Shown here in pieces: positions 17,241 to 27,145 of a DNA stretch of 64,000 nucleotides. The notes beneath the pieces were generated by a model. That model had not been told where the DNA came from, searched no databases, and saw only the letters and a program-made list of their open reading frames with translations. The position numbers and the translations under genes are program-made. The stretch comes from Corynebacterium ulceribovis DSM 45146. Lineage in GTDB: Bacteria > Actinomycetota > Actinomycetes > Mycobacteriales > Mycobacteriaceae. The stretch lies in contig NZ_AQUY01000001.1 in assembly GCF_000372445.1 (NCBI RefSeq), forward strand, positions 373,449 through 437,448, in the 5' to 3' direction. Within the stretch, counting starts at the first letter, position 1, and each line of letters opens with the position of its first letter.

Positions 17241-17612
17241 ATGTCTAATTGGGATGAAAATGTCTTGAGCGTCGAGACCAACGCTGATTTCCTCGACGAC
17301 CTCAGCCTGCTGGAGGAAGAGGACATCCTTGAAGCTCTGGAAGATGCCTGCAAGTTGATGCTGGCTGAATCTCCAGCTGACGAAGAGGAAACCGACAACG
17401 CACTGGCCGCTGCCACCATCGCAGCTATTTGGTGCGGCGCAACCTACTCCGCTTCCCAGATCGTCAATGAATACCCGTTCATCCGTGCGGGTATCGGCGA
17501 GTGCCCAGAGTCCTTCAGCGAACTGGCAGCCAAGGTATTCGATAAGTACGGCGAAGAAACCGACGAGGAAACCATCGAAGAGTTCGAAACCTTCGCTGAG
17601 GCTTTGGCCTAG
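17241..17612 (+). CDS. DUF4259 domain-containing protein
   Basis: Small acidic protein of 123 residues, rich in Glu/Asp/Ala helices (LLEEEDILEALEDACKLMLAESPADEEETDNALAAA kept in the DUF4259 arrangement), with a central helix IAAIWCGATYSASQIVNEYPF and an acidic C-terminus. No signal peptide or membrane segment. The ATG at 17241 follows AAGGAAAG by ten bases. It lies 18 bases before tmk and may be co-transcribed with the mtr operon. Function unknown. Confidence 0.75.
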   Translation: MSNWDENVLSVETNADFLDDLSLLEEEDILEALEDACKLMLAESPADEEETDNALAAATIAAIWCGATYSASQIVNEYPFIRAGIGECPESFSELAAKVFDKYGEETDEETIEEFETFAEALA

Positions 17613-17630
17613 TTAATATCGGAGTTCACT

Positions 17631-18473
17631 GTGATTTTGGCAATTGAGGGCATCGATGGCGCCGGTAAAAACACCCTCACCACGATGCTCGTCGCCGCTC
17701 TGGAAAAATCTGGCCTGACCGTTAAACGCATGGGGTTCCCCGCCTACGGTCGCAACCAGTGGGCCATCACCATCGATGAAGCCCTCCACGGCCAACACCC
17801 AGACATTATCAGTGACCCGCTGGCGATGGCAGAACTGTTCTTCCGCGACCGCAGCGCCATGCGCGACACCGTCCTCGAACTGACCAATTCAGCCGATGTC
17901 GTCATCATGGACCGCTACTTCGCGTCGAATCTGGCGTACACCGCTGCCCGGCTTGAGCTTGAGATCCCTGCCGAACCCGGATCGCCGATCCCTTCCGTCA
18001 TCAAGCAATTAACCCAGGCCGAAGTAGGGCCGAAAGGTTTGCCGCCTGCCGACCTCACCGTGCTTATTGACGCAGCGGTGGATCTGGCGGCCAGCCGGGC
18101 TGAGCAACGCGCTGCTGCGGATGCGACGCGGGCTAAAGATGAATACGAACGCGACGGGGGTCTGCAAGCCCGAGTGGCGCAGGCCTATCGGAACCTTGCA
18201 GCGCGACATTGGGGGACAATCGCTGACGACGGCACCTTCACCCCGGCCCGGTGGGAAATTGCCCCTGCTGAGCATCCGACTGCAGACGTAGTCGCATGGC
18301 TGTCACCCCTGGTGCAGAAGATTGCCGCGGACAAAGAAGGCGCATTTCAGCACTGGTCAGCGCAAGCCTGTGCGGCATCATTCCCCGGTAGTGCAGCGGG
18401 GGCGGCATGTGGTTGGCCGAAAGTATCAGTTGCGCCATCAACGGTGGCTGTGCCCGAAGAATGGTTAGGATAA
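17631..18473 (+). CDS. tmk: Thymidylate (dTMP) kinase
   Basis: Phosphorylates dTMP to dTDP. P-loop IEGIDGAGKNTLT at residues ~4-16; the dTMP-binding and catalytic region is FFRDRSAMRD and IMDRYFASNLAYTAAR (the DR[YH] motif of thymidylate kinases). At 280 residues it is longer than the ~210-residue norm. The extra C-terminal ~60 residues (QKIAADKEGAFQHW to the Gly end) are unlike the catalytic core. GTG start with GGAG close upstream. First gene of tmk-mtrA-mtrB-lpqB, as in C. glutamicum and Mtb; sahH, which precedes it there, is absent. Confidence 0.92.
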   Translation: MILAIEGIDGAGKNTLTTMLVAALEKSGLTVKRMGFPAYGRNQWAITIDEALHGQHPDIISDPLAMAELFFRDRSAMRDTVLELTNSADVVIMDRYFASNLAYTAARLELEIPAEPGSPIPSVIKQLTQAEVGPKGLPPADLTVLIDAAVDLAASRAEQRAAADATRAKDEYERDGGLQARVAQAYRNLAARHWGTIADDGTFTPARWEIAPAEHPTADVVAWLSPLVQKIAADKEGAFQHWSAQACAASFPGSAAGAACGWPKVSVAPSTVAVPEEWLG

Positions 18474-18477
18474 AGCC

Positions 18478-19158
18478 ATGACTGCGAAGATTCTGGTGGT
18501 AGACGACGACCCGGCCATTGCGGAAATGCTCACGATGGTGCTGAACCGTGAAGGCTTTGACACCGTTGTAGTGGGCGACGGTATTGAAGCGGTGAACGCC
18601 GAACGTGCCGAAAACCCGGACCTCGTGCTGCTTGACCTCATGCTGCCTGGAATGAGCGGTATTGACGTTTGCCGCAAAATTCGGGAGACCTCCGCAGTAC
18701 CCGTGATTATGTTGACCGCGAAAACCGACACCGTTGATGTGGTGCTCGGGCTCGAATCCGGTGCAGACGACTACATTCCGAAGCCGTTTAAGCCAAAGGA
18801 ACTCATTGCGCGGGTGCGGGCTCGCCTGCGGCGCAGCGACGATACGCCGACTGATTTCCTAGAAATCGGTGACCTGCAGATCGACGTGCCGGGGCACATT
18901 GTTAGCCGCGGTGACGAAGAAATTGCGCTGACCCCACTGGAATTCGACCTGCTGCTGAAACTGGCATCCAAGCCAGGGCAAGTGTTCTCCCGCGAAGAAC
19001 TATTGGAGGAAGTGTGGGGCTACCGGCACGCCTCGGATACTCGCCTCGTGAACGTGCATGTGCAGCGCCTGCGGTCGAAAATTGAGCAGGACCCAGAAAA
19101 CCCGAAAATTGTTCTGACTGTCCGTGGCGTCGGCTACAAAACGGGAGTTAATGAGTGA
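18478..19158 (+). CDS. mtrA: Two-component response regulator MtrA
   Basis: OmpR/PhoB-family regulator of cell division, wall hydrolases and osmoprotection genes in Actinobacteria. Receiver: acidic residues D9-D11, phosphoacceptor Asp53 in VLLDLMLPG, Lys in IPKPFKPKEL. Winged HTH in the last ~95 residues (LTPLEFDLLLKLASKPGQVFSREELL...). 226 residues, the family length. It starts five bases after tmk with AGGA upstream, and its TGA overlaps the GTG of mtrB by four bases, which means translational coupling. Confidence 0.97.
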   Translation: MTAKILVVDDDPAIAEMLTMVLNREGFDTVVVGDGIEAVNAERAENPDLVLLDLMLPGMSGIDVCRKIRETSAVPVIMLTAKTDTVDVVLGLESGADDYIPKPFKPKELIARVRARLRRSDDTPTDFLEIGDLQIDVPGHIVSRGDEEIALTPLEFDLLLKLASKPGQVFSREELLEEVWGYRHASDTRLVNVHVQRLRSKIEQDPENPKIVLTVRGVGYKTGVNE

Positions 19159-20951
19159 CGGAGGCAGTAACTGCCGCCCCGGGAGATAGTTTGTCGGCTG
19201 ACGATTCGCCGGATACCAGTTCGGAAGTGGCCATGCGGCCGATTACCCGGCTGCGGACCAGCATCGAAAATATTCAGGACCAAGGCATCCACCTGTGGCG
19301 CACCTCCACGCAGGTGCGGGTGGTGTCGTCCGTGGTGCTGGCATCTGCATCCGTCATTTTGATCCTGGGCATTGTCCTGATCAGCATCATTGCGCAGCAG
19401 CTGCTTGGTGCGAAGTTGGACGCCTCCGACCAAGAAATTGAGCGTGCGCGCCGAGTTGTAGAGCAACAAATTGCGAACACCGATGCGCTCAACAGCACTG
19501 AGTCCCGGTTAGCGGTGGCCCGGCAAGTGCTCACCGACCAGTCCCGCAGCAGCGGCGGCACCTCCGGCGCAGCCGAAAATTTCGAACCCGTGCTTATCGC
19601 CCCAGACGTGTCGAACCACGCGTCCGTGAGTTTGCCGCAGCAAAACCCGATCCCCGATACGCTGCGTAAATTCGTGCAGAGCGGGCAGGTGAGTTACCAA
19701 TACGCCACCGTGGCCCGACCAGATGGTACGGCCTACAAAGCCCTGATTATCGGCACCCCAACGTCAACGGATATCCCCAACCTTGAGCTGTACCTGGTGG
19801 TGTCCATGCAGAGCGAAGAAAGCATGCTGGACCTGGTGCGTGGTCTGCTGCTGGCTGGCGGTCTTGTGCTGATGGTGCTGCTCGTTGCCATTGCCTGGCT
19901 GTTCTCTCACCAAATCACCGCGCCAATCCGCTCCGCATCCCGCATTGCGGAACGGTTTGCCTCCGGTAACTTCCGCGAACGCATGCCGGTGGAAGGCGAA
20001 GACGAAATCGCCCGCCTTGGCATCAGCTTCAACGAGATGGCCGAATCACTGTCCCAGCAGATTACGCAGCTGGAGGAATACACCGACCTGCAGCGCCAGT
20101 TCACCTCTGACGTTTCCCACGAGCTGCGCACGCCACTGACTACAGTGCGGATGGCTGCCGACATGATTTGGGATAACGCCGACGAATTGGACCCACTGAC
20201 TCAGCGCTCGGCGGAGCTGCTCATCACTGAGCTGGACCGCTTCGAAATGCTGCTCGGAGACCTGCTGGAGATTTCCCGCCACGATGCCGGCGTCGCAGAC
20301 CTGACCGCAGAACGCATCGATATCCGCGGCTGTGTCACCTCCGCGTGGCACCCACTAGAGCACTTGCGAGAAGAGTCCGGGGTGCAACTGATTTGGGACT
20401 TCCCAGAAGAACCAGTGTCCGCTGTTGTTGATACTCGCCGGGTGGAACGAATCTTGCGCAACCTGTTGGCCAACGCGCTAGACCACTCTGAAGGCAATCC
20501 GATTATGGTTGCGCTGCGCGCCGACGATGAAGAAGTGGCCGTTACCGTCACCGACAATGGTGTTGGTTTGAAGCCAGGCCAGGAAGAACTCGTATTCAAC
20601 CGCTTCTGGCGCGCCGATCCATCCCGTGAACGACGCACCGGCGGTACCGGCCTTGGTCTGGCCATCGCTCGCGAAGATGCGCTGCTGCACGGCGGTCGGC
20701 TAGAGGCAGTTGGTGACCCAGGAGTTGGCAGTTGCTTCCGCTTGACGCTGCCACTGGTGCCCGGCGGCATTGTCGACTCCAGCCCGTTGCCGTTGGTTGT
20801 GACTACGCTGACGGAAACCGCTTCGGGCGAGGTTAAACCCGTCGATAAGCCCGAAACCGGGGAGTATTCTTTGGGGGAATTGGTCATGGACCCGCTGGTG
20901 AAACGACTGCAGGATACCTATCCTGACCCAGAGACGGGGAAGGAGAGCTGA
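19155..20951 (+). CDS. mtrB: Two-component sensor histidine kinase MtrB
   Basis: Partner of MtrA. Two transmembrane helices (~53-78 and ~232-255) flank an extracytoplasmic domain. HAMP follows (ITAPIRSASRIAERFASGNF), then HisKA with SDVSHELRTPLTTVRM (His at ~322), then HATPase_c with NLLANALDHSEGNP, VTDNGVGLKPG and the G2 box RRTGGTGLGLAIA. A C-terminal tail of ~65 residues beyond the kinase domain is present. GTG start overlaps mtrA. lpqB, the lipoprotein that modulates MtrB, starts two bases after its stop. Confidence 0.97.
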   Translation: MTEAVTAAPGDSLSADDSPDTSSEVAMRPITRLRTSIENIQDQGIHLWRTSTQVRVVSSVVLASASVILILGIVLISIIAQQLLGAKLDASDQEIERARRVVEQQIANTDALNSTESRLAVARQVLTDQSRSSGGTSGAAENFEPVLIAPDVSNHASVSLPQQNPIPDTLRKFVQSGQVSYQYATVARPDGTAYKALIIGTPTSTDIPNLELYLVVSMQSEESMLDLVRGLLLAGGLVLMVLLVAIAWLFSHQITAPIRSASRIAERFASGNFRERMPVEGEDEIARLGISFNEMAESLSQQITQLEEYTDLQRQFTSDVSHELRTPLTTVRMAADMIWDNADELDPLTQRSAELLITELDRFEMLLGDLLEISRHDAGVADLTAERIDIRGCVTSAWHPLEHLREESGVQLIWDFPEEPVSAVVDTRRVERILRNLLANALDHSEGNPIMVALRADDEEVAVTVTDNGVGLKPGQEELVFNRFWRADPSRERRTGGTGLGLAIAREDALLHGGRLEAVGDPGVGSCFRLTLPLVPGGIVDSSPLPLVVTTLTETASGEVKPVDKPETGEYSLGELVMDPLVKRLQDTYPDPETGKES

Positions 20952-20952
20952 G

Positions 20953-22749
20953 ATGGCGGACCTGAACCGAAACCACCACCGCACTGGCCTCGACCGCACC
21001 GACCGCACCGGTACCGACCGCACCCGCGCGCGTTGGCGCCGGCTGTCATTGCTTGCCGCCCTGCCGCTGCTGGCGGGCTGCACCACCTTGCCAGGGGAGA
21101 GTAACCCACAGGCACTACGCGGTTACGAAGCTGCCACCAGCACGGCAGATATTGCGGCGCCGCAGAAGGACCAGGCACCGGACCTGTTGCTGCGCGACTT
21201 TTTCTCGGCGGCGGCGCACCCAGCGCAGGACCACGCGGCGGCCCGGCAGTTCCTGATGCCCGATGCGGCAGAAAAGTGGAATGACCGGCCGGACATGCTG
21301 ATTATTTCCCGCCTAGATATCAGCACCGAGTCGGTGACCTCCGGCGATGAGTTGACCTATAAGGTCCGTGGTTCGGTGGTCGGCAAGCTGGGGCCCGGCG
21401 GCGCCTATGATCCGCAAAACGGTGCCTATGAGGAACCGTTTACACTGCGGAAAAACCAGGAAGGCCAGTGGCGGATTTCCTCACTGCCGCAGGGTGTGAT
21501 TGTGGAGCGTCCGGACTTTTTGGATAACTACGCCCCGCATGACGTGCTGTTTTTTGACAATAGCGAGCGGTTTTTGGTGCCGGACCGCCGGTGGATTCTC
21601 ACCACTTCGGATTTCCGGGCGGCAAGTTTGATGAACTTGTTGGCCTCGGGGCCGCGGCAACAGTTCCAGCCGTCACTGCGGTCGAAGTTGCCGCCGGGCT
21701 CGGCGGTGTCGGTGGATATGTCGGCAGGCAATATCACCATTAATTTCACTGGCTTAGGGGAGCTGTCGCCGTCGGATCGGACCCGGCTGGCGGCGCAGAG
21801 CGTGTGGACGCTCGCGGCGTCGGAGATCCGCGGTCCATATTTCATCAATAGTGATGGTGTCCCGCTGCTCGGGGAGTTCGCCGATGGCTGGAATATTGAG
21901 GATGTCAGCGAATATGACCCACAAGCGTCTTCGGAGGCGGTAGGCGGTCTGTATGCGCTGCAGGATGGTCGACTGCGGAAAGTGGTCGGCAATTCGTTGG
22001 AGCCGGTCGCTGGTGGTTGGGGTACCGCCTCAGATTTGGAGTCGGTGTCGGTGGCACCGAATGGCACGGAGATTGCGGGGGTGCGGTCGAATCGCGCTGC
22101 GGGTCGAGATGGCTCGGAGCTGGTGATGGGCACCGAGTCGGGTGATCAAAACCGGGTGCTGTCTGCAAAGACGCTGACCAGGCCGTCATGGGGTGCGGAT
22201 TCGGGCGCTGTGTGGACCGTCGTCGATGGCCATCGTGTGGTCCGAGTGGTGCGCTCGTCCAGTGGGGAAACCTCCCAGTCGGAGGTGGAGTCGTCGGAGC
22301 TTGCGGACCTGAAGGGCGCGGTGTCGGTGTTTGAGACGAACCGTTCGGATTCGGTTGCGGCGATGATTGTGGATGGCCGGGTGTATATTGCCTCGATTGC
22401 GTGGCCATCTGCGGGCACCCGCAAGCTGGAAAATGTGCGCGAGATTGCGTTCCCCATTGGCAGTACGGCGTTGTCGCTTGCGTGGAATACGGATGGTTCT
22501 TTGCTGGTGGGTACGTCGTCCGCGGATTCGCCGGTGTGGCGGATTGAGGCGGATGGTTCGGCGAACTATGTCATGTCGAGCCGGAACATTAACGCCCCGG
22601 TGGTCGCGGTCGCGTCAACCCGCTCCATGCTCTATGCCACGGATGCGTCCTCGTTGGTGCAGTTGTCCCCAGGGGCCGGCAAGGAGCAGTTCTGGCGTGA
22701 GGTTCCAGCGATGCAAGGTACCCGCGCGGTTCCGGTGACCACAAAGTAG
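20953..22749 (+). CDS. lpqB: Lipoprotein LpqB, MtrAB accessory protein
   Basis: Extracytoplasmic lipoprotein that interacts with MtrB. An Arg/Asp/Thr-rich N-terminal stretch (DRTDRTGTDRTRARWRR) leads to a signal with lipobox LPLLAGC; lipidated Cys at 43. A GerMN-like region with RDFFSAAAHPAQD and YKVRGSVVGKLG follows, then a C-terminal beta-propeller-like LpqB domain with SVAPNGTEIAGVRS and SLAWNTDGSLLVGTS repeats. 598 residues, as expected. GGAGAG precedes the ATG. The N-terminal extension before the hydrophobic core is unusually long and charged, so an internal start is conceivable. Confidence 0.95.
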   Translation: MADLNRNHHRTGLDRTDRTGTDRTRARWRRLSLLAALPLLAGCTTLPGESNPQALRGYEAATSTADIAAPQKDQAPDLLLRDFFSAAAHPAQDHAAARQFLMPDAAEKWNDRPDMLIISRLDISTESVTSGDELTYKVRGSVVGKLGPGGAYDPQNGAYEEPFTLRKNQEGQWRISSLPQGVIVERPDFLDNYAPHDVLFFDNSERFLVPDRRWILTTSDFRAASLMNLLASGPRQQFQPSLRSKLPPGSAVSVDMSAGNITINFTGLGELSPSDRTRLAAQSVWTLAASEIRGPYFINSDGVPLLGEFADGWNIEDVSEYDPQASSEAVGGLYALQDGRLRKVVGNSLEPVAGGWGTASDLESVSVAPNGTEIAGVRSNRAAGRDGSELVMGTESGDQNRVLSAKTLTRPSWGADSGAVWTVVDGHRVVRVVRSSSGETSQSEVESSELADLKGAVSVFETNRSDSVAAMIVDGRVYIASIAWPSAGTRKLENVREIAFPIGSTALSLAWNTDGSLLVGTSSADSPVWRIEADGSANYVMSSRNINAPVVAVASTRSMLYATDASSLVQLSPGAGKEQFWREVPAMQGTRAVPVTTK

Positions 22750-22756
22750 GACGCCA

Positions 22757-23446
22757 GTGCCACTTCCGCTTCCTTCTTGGCTTATTGACGGATTGGTGGG
22801 AGTCGCGGATTTGGTGTTGCCGGGCGATTGCCCGTGTTGCGGAGCGCCGGGCAACGGGGTGTGTGAATCGTGTCAGACGGCGCTGAGTCGAGCGCCTGAG
22901 TTGGTGTCGCCGAAAGTGGCTGTGGGGGTGCCGGTGTTTTCCTGTGCGCCTTATGCCGGAGTGCATCGGTCAGCGGTGCTGTCCGCGAAGGAGTCGTTGC
23001 GCCGGGATGTGTTGCGTCCGCTGGGGGCTGTGATGGCGGCAAGCGTCAATAAGCTCAGTGTGGAAGGGGCGGTGTTGGACCCGCGGATTGAACCTTTAGT
23101 CCTGGTGCCGGCGCCGACGCGACGGTCGTCGATTCGGCAGCGCGGCGGGGATGTCGTGACCGCGGTGGCAGAGTACGCCTGTGAATTTGGGGCGGGATTG
23201 TCGGCGGTGGCTGCGCTTCGTTCGAGTGAGCAGGTTGCGGATTCGGTGGGGTTGAGCGCTGGGCAGCGGAAGGCGAATTTGTCGGGGCGAGTGATGCCGT
23301 TGCCAGCAAGTGGCCAATTGCGTGGTCAGAATGTGCTGTTGGTGGATGATGTGCTGACCACTGGTGCGACGCTGCGGGAGTCGGTGTTGGTGTTGCGGTC
23401 GTTGGGGGCACGGCCGGTAGCTGCACTGGTGATTTGTCACGCCTAA
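22757..23446 (+). CDS. ComF family phosphoribosyltransferase-like protein
   Basis: 229 residues. The N-terminal zinc ribbon is DCPCCGAPGNGVCESCQ (four Cys at ~22-39). The C-terminal PRTase domain has the PRPP-binding loop VLLVDDVLTTGATLRES (~192-208). ComF/GntX proteins assist DNA uptake in competent bacteria, but in actinobacteria the role is undefined. It lies seven bases after lpqB, as Rv3242c does near Rv3244c, and ends ~170 bases before hpf. GTG start with a weak ribosome binding site. Confidence 0.88.
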   Translation: MPLPLPSWLIDGLVGVADLVLPGDCPCCGAPGNGVCESCQTALSRAPELVSPKVAVGVPVFSCAPYAGVHRSAVLSAKESLRRDVLRPLGAVMAASVNKLSVEGAVLDPRIEPLVLVPAPTRRSSIRQRGGDVVTAVAEYACEFGAGLSAVAALRSSEQVADSVGLSAGQRKANLSGRVMPLPASGQLRGQNVLLVDDVLTTGATLRESVLVLRSLGARPVAALVICHA

Positions 23447-23613
23447 TTGCAGGTGAGCAGCGGGTAGCGAATGGTTGACCAAAAAGCTACGGGCTTGTGG
23501 CGGGGATGGATCTGGCACATGTATTCTTGAGTTGTAAGTCAGATAAGTCACCGACATCCCAGAGAAGTAACTCTCGTCTCATAGGGGCGGTGAGACTACC
23601 GGGAGGTAATCAA

Positions 23614-24282
23614 GTGTCGAACAGCGTTGACACCAACGAAGCCCTGAAGCCTGAGGCTCAGGTAACCATCACCGGTCGCAATGTGGAAGTGCCTGAGCAC
23701 TTTGCTGAGCGCGTCAACTCCAAGCTCGCCAAGATCGAGCGCCTGGACCCAACCCTGACGTTCTTCCACGTTGAACTCCAGCACGAACGGAACCCTCGTC
23801 GTTCGGATCGTGCCGACCGCATTCAGATCACTGCAACCGGTAAGGGTCACTTGGCACGTTCGGAAGCTAAGGAAGATAGCTTCTACGCGGCGCTGGAAGT
23901 TGCATTGGCCAAGATGGAACGCTCCCTGCGCAAGGTGAAGGCACGTCGCCAGATTTCGATGTCCGGCCACCGCGCGCCGATGTCCATGGGTGAAGCAACC
24001 GCAGCGCTGGTTGAAGAAGCCAAGGAAGACAACGACAAGAAGCCCGCTGGCCAGTACGATGTCGACCCATACGAGAACTCGGTGGACGACGTGGTGCCAG
24101 GCAAGGTTGTCCGCACCAAGGAACACCCAGCCAAGCCAATGAGCGTCGATGATGCTCTGTCTGAGATGGAACTGGTTGGCCACGACTTCTTCCTGTTCAT
24201 CAACGAAGAAAATGGTCGCCCATCCGTGGCGTACCGTCGTCACGCTTTCGACTACGGTTTGATTTCCCTGACTCAGGATTAA
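23614..24282 (+). CDS. hpf: Long-form ribosome hibernation-promoting factor
   Basis: Binds 30S subunits and dimerises ribosomes in stationary phase. N-terminal S30AE domain (VTITGRNVEVPEHFAERVNSKLAKIERL, beta-alpha fold to ~115), an acidic linker, and the C-terminal dimerisation domain (MSVDDALSEMELVGHDFFLFINEENGRPSVAYRRHAFDYGLI). 222 residues marks it as the long form. The GTG at 23614 has GGGAGGT six bases upstream and beats the longer open frame. The leader has an inverted repeat GTCTCA/TGAGAC (23576-23596). A rho-independent terminator follows the gene. Confidence 0.95.
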   Translation: MSNSVDTNEALKPEAQVTITGRNVEVPEHFAERVNSKLAKIERLDPTLTFFHVELQHERNPRRSDRADRIQITATGKGHLARSEAKEDSFYAALEVALAKMERSLRKVKARRQISMSGHRAPMSMGEATAALVEEAKEDNDKKPAGQYDVDPYENSVDDVVPGKVVRTKEHPAKPMSVDDALSEMELVGHDFFLFINEENGRPSVAYRRHAFDYGLISLTQD

Positions 24283-24326
24283 CTGAGGATGAAGTCAACG
24301 CGCGTATGCGTAAGTGACTAGACTAG

Positions 24327-24366
24327 ACCCGATCGATACCTGCTAGCCGGGTACGGTCGGGTTTTG
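24327..24366 (+). terminator. Rho-independent terminator after hpf
   Basis: ACCCGATCGATACC (24327-24340) pairs, with two mismatched or wobble positions, with GGGTACGGTCGGGT (24349-24362) across a short loop, followed by TTTTGTT. It lies 45 bases after the hpf stop and 60 bases before secA, so it separates the two transcripts. Confidence 0.75.
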
Positions 24367-24424
24367 TTATAACTTTGACAGCCCGAACTGCCCGATAAAA
24401 CCAGCCACGCAAAGGAAAGACGAA

Positions 24425-27142
24425 GTGCGTAATCCCTTGTCGAAAATGCTCCGGTTAGGTGAAGACCGAACCGTTAAGCGTCTGAAGAAAATGGCCGACC
24501 AGGTCATTGCAATCGAAAAGGATTATGAGGACCTTTCCGACGACGAACTGCGGGCAAAGACCGACGAGTTCAAAAAGCGTCTCGAAGACGGCGAAGAACT
24601 CAACGACATCATGCTGGAAGCTTTCGCAGTTGCCCGCGAAGCCTCGTGGCGTGTGCTGGGACAGAAGCACTACCAAGTTCAGATTATGGGTGGTGCCGCA
24701 CTGCACTTCGGCAACGTTGCGCAGATGAAAACCGGTGAAGGTAAAACCCTGACCTGTGTGCTGCCGGCATACCTCAATGCGCTGTCCGGCAAGGGCGTGC
24801 ACGTGGTTACCGTCAACGACTACCTAGCCAAGCGTGACGCTGAGTGGATGGGCCGTGTGCACCGTTTCCTCGGCTTGGAAACCGACGTGATTTTGTCGGG
24901 TAAGGACGCCGACCAGCGTCGCCGCGCCTACAACGCCGACATCACCTACGGCACGAACAACGAGTTCGGTTTCGACTATCTGCGCGACAATATGGCACGC
25001 GACCTCAGCGCACTGGTGCAGCGCGGCCATAACTACGCCATCGTCGACGAAGTTGACTCGATTCTGATTGACGAAGCGCGTACCCCACTGATTATTTCCG
25101 GCCCAGTAGATGGCACCTCAGAATGGTACGTAGCCTTCGCTCAGCTGATGCCGCGGATGAAGCGGGACATTCACTATGACGTTGATGAGCGCAAGCGCAC
25201 CATCGGCGTGCGTGAAGAAGGCGTCGAGTTCGTCGAAGACCAGCTGGGCATTGAAAACCTGTACGCACCGGAAAACTCGGAGCTGGTGAGCTACCTGTCC
25301 AACGCCATTAAGGCCAAGGAACTGTTCACCCGCGACAAGGACTACATCGTCCGCAACGGTGAAGTGATGATTGTGGACGAGTTCACCGGCCGTGTGCTGT
25401 CTGGACGTCGCTACAACGACGGTATGCACCAGGCGATTGAGGCCAAAGAAAAGGTGGAAATCCAGCAGGAAAACCAGACGCTGGCCACTATTACGCTGCA
25501 GAACTACTTCCGTCTGTACGACAAGCTGGCTGGTATGACCGGTACCGCTGATACGGAAGCGGCGGAGCTGCACCAGATTTACAAGCTTGATGTGGTGCCA
25601 ATCCCAACCAACAAGCCGAACCAGCGTGACGATAAGTCTGACTTGATTTACAAGACGCAGGAAGCAAAGTTTGCGGCGATTGTCGAAGACATTGCAGAGC
25701 GCGTGGAACAGGGCCAGCCAGTGCTGGTCGGTACCACGTCGGTGGAGCGTTCCGAGTACTTGTCGAACCTGCTGCAGCGCAAGGGCGTTAAGCACAGCGT
25801 GTTGAACGCGAAGCACCACGAGCAGGAAGCACAGATTGTTGCCGAAGCTGGCCGCCTGAAGGCTGTCACCGTGGCGACGAACATGGCTGGCCGTGGTACC
25901 GACATTGTGCTGGGTGGTAACCCAGACATCATTGCGGACAATAACCTGCGTGCCCGCGGTTACGACCCAGTCGAGGACCCAGAGGGCTATGAAGAAGCCT
26001 GGGATGCGGAGATTGAAGCGGCTCGAAAGCGTGCCGAAGAAGAAGCTGAGGATGTGCGCGACGCCGGTGGCCTTTATGTGCTGGGTACGGAGCGGCACGA
26101 GTCGCGCCGTATTGACGATCAGCTGCGCGGCCGTTCCGGCCGTCAGGGTGACCCAGGTGAAACTCGCTTCTACCTGTCGATGCGCGATGAACTGATGGTT
26201 CGCTTCAATGGTCCACAGATGGAAGCGCTGATGAATATGCTGCGCCTGCCGGATGATGTGCCAATTGATAACTCGCGTGTGTCCAACTCCATTAAGGGCG
26301 CCCAGTCGCAGGTGGAAGCGCAGAACTTCGAAGTGCGTAAGAACGTTTTGAAGTATGACGAAGTGATGAACCAGCAGCGTAAGGTCATTTACGCAGAGCG
26401 GCGCGAGATCCTTGAAGGCAAGGACCTCAAGTCCCAGGTCCGCAACATGATTGATGACACCATCAACGCATATGTTGAAGGTGCCACCGAACGTGGCTAC
26501 GTCGAAGACTGGGACCTTGACGAACTATGGAACGCCCTCGAGTCGCTGTACGACCCGAAGATTGCCTGGAAGGATCTGCTGGACGGCACTGAGTACGGTG
26601 CTGCCGGTGAGCTGACCGCTGAGGATTTGGCGAAGGCAGTTCGGGAAGATGCCAACGCAGAGTACGACAAGCTGGAAGCAGCAGTGTCGGCTATCGGCGG
26701 CGAAGATGCCATGCGCAACCTCGAGCGCGGCGTGATTTTGCAGTCGATGGACACCAAGTGGCGTGAGCATCTCTACGAGATGGACTACCTGAAGGAAGGC
26801 ATTGGCCTGCGTGCGATGGCGCAGGCTGACCCACTGGTGGAATATCAGCGGGAAGGCTTCGACCTGTTCACCGCCATGATGGATTCCATCAAGGAAGAAT
26901 CGGTGCGTCAGATGTTCCTGATGCGTGCCCGCGTTGATGCCTCGGCACCGGTGCAGGATGTCAACGATGATGGCGTGGTCGATGAGAAGGACATTGCGCC
27001 AGAGTTGGAGAAGGAAGACGACACTCCGATGCACCTGTCCGGTCCTGGTGAAGACGGTGCTCCGGAATCGCAGGATGTTGCGGCGACTGGTAACCGTGCG
27101 GAGCGTCGCGCCGCCGAACGCCAAGCTCGGAAGCAGAAGTAG
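24425..27142 (+). CDS. secA: Preprotein translocase ATPase SecA
   Basis: Motor of the Sec export pathway. Walker A MKTGEGKT at ~101-108, DEAD-type motif [16 protein letters not shown], preprotein-crosslinking domain, second RecA fold with [18 protein letters not shown] and [20 protein letters not shown], then the helical scaffold and wing domain. 905 residues fits the canonical SecA1. The C-terminal tail is acidic and then Arg-rich ([16 protein letters not shown]) and lacks the zinc-binding Cys motif of proteobacterial SecA, which is usual in this group. GTG start with AAAGGAAAG upstream. Followed by its own terminator. Confidence 0.97.
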   Translation: MRNPLSKMLRLGEDRTVKRLKKMADQVIAIEKDYEDLSDDELRAKTDEFKKRLEDGEELNDIMLEAFAVAREASWRVLGQKHYQVQIMGGAALHFGNVAQMKTGEGKTLTCVLPAYLNALSGKGVHVVTVNDYLAKRDAEWMGRVHRFLGLETDVILSGKDADQRRRAYNADITYGTNNEFGFDYLRDNMARDLSALVQRGHNYAIVDEVDSILIDEARTPLIISGPVDGTSEWYVAFAQLMPRMKRDIHYDVDERKRTIGVREEGVEFVEDQLGIENLYAPENSELVSYLSNAIKAKELFTRDKDYIVRNGEVMIVDEFTGRVLSGRRYNDGMHQAIEAKEKVEIQQENQTLATITLQNYFRLYDKLAGMTGTADTEAAELHQIYKLDVVPIPTNKPNQRDDKSDLIYKTQEAKFAAIVEDIAERVEQGQPVLVGTTSVERSEYLSNLLQRKGVKHSVLNAKHHEQEAQIVAEAGRLKAVTVATNMAGRGTDIVLGGNPDIIADNNLRARGYDPVEDPEGYEEAWDAEIEAARKRAEEEAEDVRDAGGLYVLGTERHESRRIDDQLRGRSGRQGDPGETRFYLSMRDELMVRFNGPQMEALMNMLRLPDDVPIDNSRVSNSIKGAQSQVEAQNFEVRKNVLKYDEVMNQQRKVIYAERREILEGKDLKSQVRNMIDDTINAYVEGATERGYVEDWDLDELWNALESLYDPKIAWKDLLDGTEYGAAGELTAEDLAKAVREDANAEYDKLEAAVSAIGGEDAMRNLERGVILQSMDTKWREHLYEMDYLKEGIGLRAMAQADPLVEYQREGFDLFTAMMDSIKEESVRQMFLMRARVDASAPVQDVNDDGVVDEKDIAPELEKEDDTPMHLSGPGEDGAPESQDVAATGNRAERRAAERQARKQK

Positions 27143-27145
27143 CTG

